Positions 58,015-64,000 of a stretch of DNA of 64,000 nt are shown here, one piece after another; position 1 is the first letter of the stretch, and the number at the start of each line of letters is the position of its first letter. Below the pieces are notes generated by a model. That model saw only the letters and a list, made by a program, of their open reading frames with translations, did no database searches and was not told where the DNA came from. Made by a program: the position numbers and the translations under genes. Source of the stretch: Paenibacillus amylolyticus (GTDB lineage: Bacteria > Bacillota > Bacilli > Paenibacillales > Paenibacillaceae); contig NZ_BCNV01000001.1 of assembly GCF_001570725.1 (NCBI RefSeq), positions 3,534,001 to 3,598,000 of the forward strand, given 5' to 3'.

Positions 58015-58722
58015 CTAGAGAAATAACGGTGAGAAAGCAATCCAGGCCAAAATAAGGGTAAGCACTATGCAGACATTCTCCACAACGGCTCCACGCTTGG
58101 TTCCTGTACTCATCAGATTGGCCCGTATGCGCCACTTGAGTGGTGGTAACGGGCGAATCCCCCGATTGGTTAGTGAATCAGCCAACAAGTGCATGGCATA
58201 TGCCGTACCTCCCGCTACCCAGATCTCCGGTCCCTGCTGCTGAGTCGTGCTGTAAAGCAAGCCAGCCCATATTGCGGTTCCATACAATGTGTGTGTCAAC
58301 CCCCTGTGGGTTAGCGTGGTACAGAGCATTAACAAGCTGCCTGTAATCAGATTCCATGGTGCGAACGCGTGACCATAGAATACCAGCCCGAGTCCAATGG
58401 CAAACATCAGCACTTTGCGGAGTGAACGGGAAGGCAGGAATGACACGAGCGCAATGAGGATCGCAAGCAACAGGTTCCAAGGTTTGGCATGTACATAAAA
58501 GTACACGAAGACAGCTGTAGGCAACAGAATCGTCTGTAACAACCTGATCAGGCTGTTAGGTAACGCTCTCGATACCAGCAGCGAATTCGGCTCATCGATG
58601 TCAGGCAATAACGAACCAATCAGAGCAACCGTAACTGCCGGTGCTGTCACCGGCATACCAGCTAACTGCAGAACAGATAGCGATACGCCTGTCCCGATAA
58701 TCAGGTGGGATCTTCCCATCAT
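58015..58722 (-). CDS. YdjM-family (DUF457) membrane metal-dependent hydrolase
   Basis: About 235 residues from ATG 58722 (or 58719) behind GGAAG; the longer frame to 58860 is not family-like. The family signature is MMGRSHLIIGTGVSLSVL and SLLPDIDEPNS (metal-binding Asp), TLTHRGLTHTLYG (His) and AYAMHLLADSLTNRGI. Five to six membrane helices. E. coli YdjM is LexA-regulated; the enzymatic role is not known. It diverges from nirB, with two FNR-type boxes between them. Confidence 0.85.
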   Translation of the reverse strand: MMGRSHLIIGTGVSLSVLQLAGMPVTAPAVTVALIGSLLPDIDEPNSLLVSRALPNSLIRLLQTILLPTAVFVYFYVHAKPWNLLLAILIALVSFLPSRSLRKVLMFAIGLGLVFYGHAFAPWNLITGSLLMLCTTLTHRGLTHTLYGTAIWAGLLYSTTQQQGPEIWVAGGTAYAMHLLADSLTNRGIRPLPPLKWRIRANLMSTGTKRGAVVENVCIVLTLILAWIAFSPLFL

Positions 58723-58845
58723 GATGCAAAAACTTCCTTTCGAAGAAATAGGGAACATATACGGCCCAGTTCCGATTTTACAACGAAAACAAAATAAGAA
58801 CAATAGTTCGCATTTCTTATTTGCATGAAAATAAATATAACTTTC

Positions 58846-58861
58846 TGTGACCGGGCTCACA
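58846..58861. promoter_or_regulatory. FNR/CRP-type box, perfect
   Basis: TGTGA-CCGGGC-TCACA is a perfect match to the Bacillus Fnr half-sites with 6-nt spacing. It is 47 bp (centre to centre) upstream of the second box and lies between the divergent ydjM-like and nirB genes. Confidence 0.65.
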
Positions 58862-58892
58862 CTATTAAATTTATGACTCTTCTATCGTTATT

Positions 58893-58935
58893 AGTGAATT
58901 AAATCACATAAACTGTCGTCAACTACTTGTATAAT
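58893..58935 (+). promoter_or_regulatory. FNR-type box and -10 of the nirBDC promoter
   Basis: AGTGA-ATTAAA-TCACA (58893-58908, one mismatch from TGTGA-N6-TCACA) is followed by TATAAT at 58930-58935. With a start point near 58942, the box centre falls at about -41.5, the classical activator position of FNR. This points to anaerobic induction of nitrite reduction. Confidence 0.65.
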
Positions 58936-58998
58936 TTCAAATATAAACCACTAAAATTGTTGGTAATGTACAGCGTCTATCCAAGGAGGCATACACAC

Positions 58999-61428
58999 AT
59001 GAACGGAAAAAAAGAGAAACTCGTTATCATTGGTAACGGTATGGCAGGAATCAGTACGGTTGAACAAATTTTGAAATTAACTTCGCGATTCGATATCACC
59101 GTTTTTGGCACAGAGCCCTACCCTAACTACAACCGCATTATGTTGTCCTACGTATTGGAAGGTAGCAAAACATTGGATGACATCGTGCTGAATGATCTCC
59201 ACTGGTATGAGGATTATGGGATTACTCTCCATACAGGAACAACTGTAGCCCGAATTGATTCGGATACGCTTGAGGTCGTTACGGAAGATGGAAATCGCTT
59301 CCCTTATGACAAAATTATCATTGCCACTGGTTCCAACTCCTTCATTCTGCCGGTACCGGGACATGACAAAGAAGGTGTCGTTGGTTTCCGCGATATCGCC
59401 GATTGTAATGTCATGCTCGATGCTGCTAAACAGTACAAAAGAGCGGCCGTTATCGGGGGCGGACTGCTGGGTCTTGAAGCTGCCAAAGGTCTGGTACAAT
59501 TGGGCATGGAAGTTACCGTAGTACATCTGATGCAGGATCTGATGGAGCGTCAGCTTGATCCGCAAGCTTCAACCATGTTGAAGGCCGAACTGGAGCGTCA
59601 GGGTATACGTTTCAAAATGGGTGCGCAAACGTCCGAACTACTGGGGGGCGAACGGGTTGAAGGAATTCGTTTTGCCGATGATTCCGTACTGAATGTTGAT
59701 TTTGTGGTCATGGCTGTGGGCATTAAACCCAATACGACTGTTGCCCGCGAAAGCGGTATGGAAGTGAACCGGGGGATTGTCGTGGATGACTATATGCAGA
59801 CTTCACTTGCGAATGTGTACTCGGTCGGGGAATGTACAGAGCACCGCGGGGTATGTTACGGCCTCGTTGCCCCATTGTTCGAGCAAGGCATGATTCTCGC
59901 GAAACATATCTGCGGTGTCGAGACGGCTCCTTATGAAGGTTCTGTTGTATCCACGAAATTGAAAATTTCGGGCGTGGATGTCTTTTCAACCGGTGAATTC
60001 ATCGACAGCCCTGAGCACACCGTCATTTCACACAAAGATGACTGGAAACGGACCTACAAAAAAATTCTACTTCGCGATAATAAAATGGTCGGCGCAGTTC
60101 TCTTCGGTGACATTACGGATTCTGCCGAATTGCAGAAATTGATCAAACAACAAACCGAAATGACCGAAGAACTGTATGGTTCACTCATGGGTACAGGCTG
60201 CGGCGGTCATAAGAAAGCAACATCTGTAGAAACGATGCCCGAGGACGAGATCGTCTGCGGTTGTAACGGGGTCACTAAAGGAACTATTGTCGATGTAATT
60301 ACAAACCAGGGCCTTACCACTGTAGATGAAATCAAAGCCTGTACCGGTGCAACCCGCTCTTGTGGTGGATGTAAACCGGTTGTGGAACAAATTCTGCAAT
60401 ACGTGCTGGGAGACGGCTTCAGCAGTGGAGCCAAACAGGGAATATGCGGATGTACTTCCATGGGCCGAGATGAGATCGTAGCCGAGATTCGTGAAAAAGG
60501 ATTACAAACAACCAAAGAGGTCATGAATGTACTGGGTTGGACTCAACCTGAAGGTTGTTCCAAATGTCGTCCAGCGATCAACTATTACCTTGGCATGATT
60601 GCACCGGACACACACGAAGATGAGAAGGAATCCCGTTTTGTTAACGAACGCATGAACGCGAATATTCAAAAAGATGGAACATACACGGTTGTACCTCGGA
60701 TGTATGGCGGGGTGACTACACCAGCAGACCTCAAACGCATCGCTGACGTTTCCGTCAAATATGATGTGAAAGCTGTCAAAGTTACCGGTGGTCAGCGTCT
60801 CGACTTGATTGGTGTCAAAAAAGAAGATCTGACTAAAGTCTGGGCTGAACTGGATATGCCTTCAGGTTATGCATACGCCAAATCGCTGCGTACGGTCAAA
60901 ACATGTGTAGGCTCTCAATTCTGCCGCTTCGGTACACAGGACTCCATGGCCATGGGTGCTCGCATCGAACGTAAATTCGAACGTCTCGATCTGCCAGCCA
61001 AGTTTAAATATGCCGTGAACGGTTGTCCGCGGAACTGTGCAGAAGCATGTACAAAAGATATCGGTATCGTAGGTAACGACGGCGGCTGGGAGATCTTTAT
61101 CGGCGGTAACGGCGGTATCAAAGCACGACTGGCTGATTCCCTGTGCAAAGTGAAAACGGATGAAGAGTTGATCGAACTGTGCGGCGCCATCATGCAATAT
61201 TACCGCGAGACAGGCAACTATCTGGAACGGACTTCCGAGTGGGTGGAACGCATGGGTCTGGAGCATATTCGCTCGGTGGTCGTGGATAACCTTGAGGAAC
61301 GTAACGCGTTGATGCAGCGGATTGAATTTGCACTTGAACATGTTGAAGAGCCTTGGCAAAAAGCGATTCGCAATGAGGAAGGCCAAAGCAAAATGTTCCA
61401 TGGTATCGAAGTATCGGCTCGTCCATAA
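58999..61428 (+). CDS. nirB: NADH-dependent nitrite reductase large subunit NirB
   Basis: 809 residues from ATG 58999, which follows AAGGAGG; the longer frame from 58927 is not native. In order: FAD/NADH pyridine-nucleotide oxidoreductase (VIIGNGMAGISTVEQI, AAVIGGGLLGLEAAKGL); two BFD-type [2Fe-2S] modules (CGCNGVTKGTIVDVI ... SCGGC and CGCTSMGRDEIV ... GCSKC); ferredoxin half-domain; siroheme/[4Fe-4S] domain with CVGSQFC and CPRNCAEAC. It reduces nitrite to ammonium in the cytoplasm with NirD. The pair with nirC and FNR boxes suggests anaerobic nitrite use, though assimilation is also possible. Confidence 0.96.
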   Translation: MNGKKEKLVIIGNGMAGISTVEQILKLTSRFDITVFGTEPYPNYNRIMLSYVLEGSKTLDDIVLNDLHWYEDYGITLHTGTTVARIDSDTLEVVTEDGNRFPYDKIIIATGSNSFILPVPGHDKEGVVGFRDIADCNVMLDAAKQYKRAAVIGGGLLGLEAAKGLVQLGMEVTVVHLMQDLMERQLDPQASTMLKAELERQGIRFKMGAQTSELLGGERVEGIRFADDSVLNVDFVVMAVGIKPNTTVARESGMEVNRGIVVDDYMQTSLANVYSVGECTEHRGVCYGLVAPLFEQGMILAKHICGVETAPYEGSVVSTKLKISGVDVFSTGEFIDSPEHTVISHKDDWKRTYKKILLRDNKMVGAVLFGDITDSAELQKLIKQQTEMTEELYGSLMGTGCGGHKKATSVETMPEDEIVCGCNGVTKGTIVDVITNQGLTTVDEIKACTGATRSCGGCKPVVEQILQYVLGDGFSSGAKQGICGCTSMGRDEIVAEIREKGLQTTKEVMNVLGWTQPEGCSKCRPAINYYLGMIAPDTHEDEKESRFVNERMNANIQKDGTYTVVPRMYGGVTTPADLKRIADVSVKYDVKAVKVTGGQRLDLIGVKKEDLTKVWAELDMPSGYAYAKSLRTVKTCVGSQFCRFGTQDSMAMGARIERKFERLDLPAKFKYAVNGCPRNCAEACTKDIGIVGNDGGWEIFIGGNGGIKARLADSLCKVKTDEELIELCGAIMQYYRETGNYLERTSEWVERMGLEHIRSVVVDNLEERNALMQRIEFALEHVEEPWQKAIRNEEGQSKMFHGIEVSARP

Positions 61429-61484
61429 ACAAGCACGCAAGATTAAAACTGGCGGAATGTTAAATAGATAAGGAGTGGTTTAAG

Positions 61485-61811
61485 ATGACGACAAAACAAT
61501 CAGGCACCTACTTCCCTGCCGGAGTAGTTGAAGAATTCCTGCCACGAATCGGAAGAGTAGTTGAAATCCAGGATCACCAGCTTGCTGTCTTTCTTGCATC
61601 GGATGGTACCATCTTCGCTGCGGATAATCACAACCCCCACCCTAAGGGTGGGCCGCTGGCTGAAGGCATCGTGTCCGGGCATTATCTGTACGACCCACTG
61701 TATGATTGGAAAATCGACCTGACGACCGGACTTGTGCAAGCACCAGACAACGGTCAAGTACAGATGTATCCGGTGAAGGTAGAAAACGGTCAGGTCTGGA
61801 TCGAAATATAG
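61485..61811 (+). CDS. nirD: Nitrite reductase small subunit NirD
   Basis: 108 residues of the Rieske-like fold. The cysteines that bind [2Fe-2S] in true Rieske proteins are absent: the loops read DNHNPHPKGGPLAEG and GHYLYDPLYDWKIDL. This is usual for NirD. It supports NirB. ATG 61485 follows AAGGAG. Confidence 0.95.
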   Translation: MTTKQSGTYFPAGVVEEFLPRIGRVVEIQDHQLAVFLASDGTIFAADNHNPHPKGGPLAEGIVSGHYLYDPLYDWKIDLTTGLVQAPDNGQVQMYPVKVENGQVWIEI

Positions 61812-61860
61812 CTCCATTGAAACGTTCACAGATTGATGCAAAATAATGGGGGAAACCGTG

Positions 61861-62643
61861 ATGTATACACCAAGTGTTGAGGGAATTATTGAAGCTGCGG
61901 TTAAAAAACGGGATCAAATGAACGCAAGCCTGCCACGTTACATGGTTGCTGCCTTGATGGCTGGTGCCTATGTAGGGCTTGGCATCGTTCTGATCTTCAG
62001 TATTGGTGCTCCGCTCCTCGCAGCGCAGTCACCACTGCAAACCATGTTGATGGGCATGTCCTTCGGACTCGCGCTCACGCTGGTCATCTTTGCCGGATCG
62101 GAACTGTTTACAGGTAACAATATGTTCTTTACCATGAGCACGCTGGCAGGCCGAACCACAGTTAACGACACGCTGAAGAACTGGGGACTCGTCTTTGTTG
62201 GTAACCTGCTCGGCGCAATTCTATTAAGTCTACTCATTGTCGGTAGTGGCCTGTTCAAAACGGCTACACCGGAACATCTGTTATTCGTCGTCTCTGCCAA
62301 AAAGATGGCCGCTCCCGTATCGGAGTTGTTCTTCCGGGGTATTCTCTGTAACTGGCTCGTCTGTCTCGCAATCTGGATGGCAGCACGTTCCAAAGAAGAT
62401 ATCGCCAAGCTTGTTCTCATCTGGTGGTGTCTGTACGCATTTATCGCAAGTGGCTATGAGCACAGTGTTGCCAATATGACATTACTGTCTTTATCCTGGC
62501 TGCTGCCGAACCACCCGGATACAATCACGATGGCAGGCTGGTTCCACAACATGATTCCGGTGACACTTGGTAATATCATCGGCGGTGCCCTCTTTGTCGG
62601 CATGGCGTATTGGTATACTTCACCGGTGCGTAAAAAAGCCTAA
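61861..62643 (+). CDS. nirC: Formate/nitrite transporter NirC
   Basis: About 260 residues from ATG 61861 (GGGGGA upstream; the ATG at 61846 overlaps it). FNT family: GAYVGLGIVLIFSIGAPLL, FAGSELFTGNNMFF with the family's central motif, and SGYEHSVANMTLLSL with the pore His. It brings nitrite in (or exports it) for NirBD. Third gene of the nirBDC operon. Confidence 0.94.
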   Translation: MYTPSVEGIIEAAVKKRDQMNASLPRYMVAALMAGAYVGLGIVLIFSIGAPLLAAQSPLQTMLMGMSFGLALTLVIFAGSELFTGNNMFFTMSTLAGRTTVNDTLKNWGLVFVGNLLGAILLSLLIVGSGLFKTATPEHLLFVVSAKKMAAPVSELFFRGILCNWLVCLAIWMAARSKEDIAKLVLIWWCLYAFIASGYEHSVANMTLLSLSWLLPNHPDTITMAGWFHNMIPVTLGNIIGGALFVGMAYWYTSPVRKKA

Positions 62644-62695
62644 TTTTTGATTTTATTGCACATATGTAGCGTAGGTAACACAACATCTATACACT

Positions 62696-62746
62696 AAAGC
62701 CACGATGGATGCCGAACTCACGTTCAGTCACACATCGTGGCTTTTT
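62696..62746 (+). terminator. Terminator of nirBDC
   Basis: AAAGCCACGATG pairs perfectly with CATCGTGGCTTT, with an inner region of 27 nt, followed by a T-tract. Confidence 0.9.
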
Positions 62747-62930
62747 ATTGTTTGTCGATAAGCTGCTACTCTCTCGTACACCTCCCTTTCATTCTCTCGT
62801 CCTTCTATAAAGAGAATTAAAATTCCATTTTACCTTTGACGCTATCCGCGTTAATCCACAGTTGACATAGCTGGCGTATAGTCGATGGATACTCACACAT
62901 ATACTCAACCAGCAAAGGATGATCGCTTAT

Positions 62931-63560
62931 ATGGGAATTCACACATACTTCAGGTCACTAAACGATCTTGAACGTATTATTCGTACACCTGGCAAATTCA
63001 AATTCGAAGAACACAGCGTGTCCGCCCATTCCTGGAAAGTGGTACAGTACGCCAAAACACTTGCAGATATTGAAGAGCAACATGGTGTCACCATCGATTG
63101 GAAGAAGTTATACGAAATCACCAGCAGTCATGATTATGGCGAAATCTTCATCGGTGATATCAAAACACCCGTCAAACATTATTCACTGGAGCTGCGTTCG
63201 ATGCTGCAAAAGGTGGAAGAAGGCATGGTTGAACATTTTATTAATGAAAATATTCCTGAAGAGTTCCAGCCTATTTTCCGCAGACAGCTGCGTGAGGGCA
63301 AAGACCAATCGGTTGAAGGACTGATTCTCGAAGTCGCAGACAAGATGGATCAAGTATATGAAGCCTTTGCTGAGCTCCAACGTGGCAATACGGAGAAAGA
63401 ATTTATCGTTATGTACCGTTATGCCTTGGTTAAAATCAAAAATATCGACCTCCACTGTGTGCAGTATTTCCTGGAACAGATTCTCCCCGACATGATCGAT
63501 GAAGGTATTCGCTCCCCGTTTGATATTCGCAAAATAACCGAAGAAGCTCTGGCCCAGTAA
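62931..63560 (+). CDS. YfbR-like HD-domain 5'-nucleotidase
   Basis: 209 residues from ATG 62931 (AAAGGA upstream; ATG 62919 abuts that site). HD superfamily with EEHSVSAHSWKVVQYAK, SSHDYGEIFIGDI (HD) and LEVADKMDQVYEA (last Asp). The layout matches YfbR/YfkA-like 5'-deoxynucleotidases that dephosphorylate deoxynucleoside monophosphates. No partner gene. Its stop directly abuts the stop of the convergent AraC-type gene. Confidence 0.82.
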   Translation: MGIHTYFRSLNDLERIIRTPGKFKFEEHSVSAHSWKVVQYAKTLADIEEQHGVTIDWKKLYEITSSHDYGEIFIGDIKTPVKHYSLELRSMLQKVEEGMVEHFINENIPEEFQPIFRRQLREGKDQSVEGLILEVADKMDQVYEAFAELQRGNTEKEFIVMYRYALVKIKNIDLHCVQYFLEQILPDMIDEGIRSPFDIRKITEEALAQ

Positions 63561-64000
63561 TCAGCTCAAGTCAACATGGTGCTCATCATCCATGGACAGG
63601 GCTTTTTTTCGTTCCTGCAATTGCAGTCGATACTCGCTAGGGTACATTCCGGTTTTGTTTTTGAAAATTCGGCTGAAATAGTGGGAATCACTATAGCCTA
63701 CCGCTCCGCCAATGGTCTTGATATCCATATTCTCGTGAGTAACGAGCATGCGCTTGGCTTCATTTATTCGCAGGCCTGTCATATATTTCAGCGGAGTCTC
63801 CCCTGTTACTTTCTTAAAGCACTTCCCTAGATAGTCCACACTAAAATGCATCTGTCCCGCCATGTCCTGGAGTGTAATCTCATGCATGTAATTCTGCTTC
63901 AAATACAGCTTAACAGCCTCTGCAATGTCCTCTGGCTTCACCTGCTCATCCAGTACGGCACTGACATGGGCAAGCGAATCCACTGCACTCCCAAGCTTCA
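63561..64000 (-). CDS. AraC/XylS-type DNA-binding protein, C-terminal part (gene leaves the window)
   Basis: About 146 codons are present and the frame is still open at base 64000, so the N-terminal domain is missing from view. Two HTH motifs are visible: ITLQDMAGQMHFSVDYLGKC and IKTIGGAVGYSDSHYFSRIF, followed by GMYPSEYRLQ, the usual AraC-type end. In Paenibacillus such C-termini often follow a response-regulator receiver domain; that part cannot be seen. The GTG at 63983 is unlikely to be the true start. Confidence 0.88.
   Translation of the reverse strand, partial: KLGSAVDSLAHVSAVLDEQVKPEDIAEAVKLYLKQNYMHEITLQDMAGQMHFSVDYLGKCFKKVTGETPLKYMTGLRINEAKRMLVTHENMDIKTIGGAVGYSDSHYFSRIFKNKTGMYPSEYRLQLQERKKALSMDDEHHVDLS

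Overview
The window is chromosomal DNA from a Gram-positive, spore-forming, naturally competent-type Firmicute. It is most likely a Paenibacillus: it has Bacillus-like synteny (yqeG-yqeH-aroE-yhbY-nadD-yqeK-rsfS ... yqeM ... leuS/comER-comEA-comEB-comEC ... holA), a spoVAC-spoVAD-spoVAE germination operon, a leucine T-box and strong AGGAGG ribosome binding sites. The genus is an inference from gene order and protein character, not from a database search.

Layout. 1-4140 is core chromosome: the 5' part of holA, an ECF sigma / anti-sigma pair, two small hypotheticals, and the last 75 codons of comEC on the minus strand. 4141-33588 is a mobile element of about 29.4 kb, clearly richer in A+T than its flanks. 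33589 onward is core chromosome again: the first ~880 codons of comEC, comEB, comEA, divergent comER, leuS with its T-box, a phosphotransferase, yqeM, the cvfB-rsfS-yqeK-nadD-yhbY-aroE-yqeH-yqeG cluster, a transglutaminase/DUF58/MoxR operon, spoVA, an M42 peptidase, small hypotheticals, a YdjM-type membrane protein, nirB-nirD-nirC behind two FNR-type boxes, a YfbR-like HD protein and a partial AraC-type regulator.

The central observation is that comEC is split in two by the element, within the codons of its conserved His-His-Gly-Ser metallo-beta-lactamase motif. Both halves are present and join in frame once the element is removed. The element ends in a perfect 7-bp inverted repeat (TTATATT / AATATAA), each copy abutting a 6-bp junction sequence. 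On the comEC coding strand the two hexamers are ATCATG (the resident CAT CAT G) and ACCACG (what CAC CAC G would give). The second is a synonymous form of the same His-His target, as if the element had arrived from another comEC allele. At one end lies a four-gene module, three different tyrosine recombinases followed by a small TnpC-like protein, resembling an enlarged Tn554 transposition module or a recombinase trio.

The cargo has two parts. The defence part (about 4.4-16.7 kb) holds a Septu-like ATPase/HNH pair (ptuA-ptuB), a DndB-like DGQHR protein with an unknown 130-residue partner and a divergent XRE regulator, a Gabija pair (gajA-gajB), an AlbA_2/Schlafen-like protein, a secreted DUF3298-type protein, a 59-residue protein and several decayed genes. 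The metabolic part (about 16.7-27.4 kb) holds an AlaX-type tRNA-editing protein, three short-chain dehydrogenases, an aldo/keto reductase, a GH1 6-phospho-beta-glucosidase, an MFS exporter, a LysE-type exporter, an Lrp/AsnC regulator and an MDR-family reductase. The insertion should damage DNA uptake through ComEC while adding anti-phage systems, so it may restrict incoming DNA in two ways. All of this comes from reading the sequence; no searches were run.
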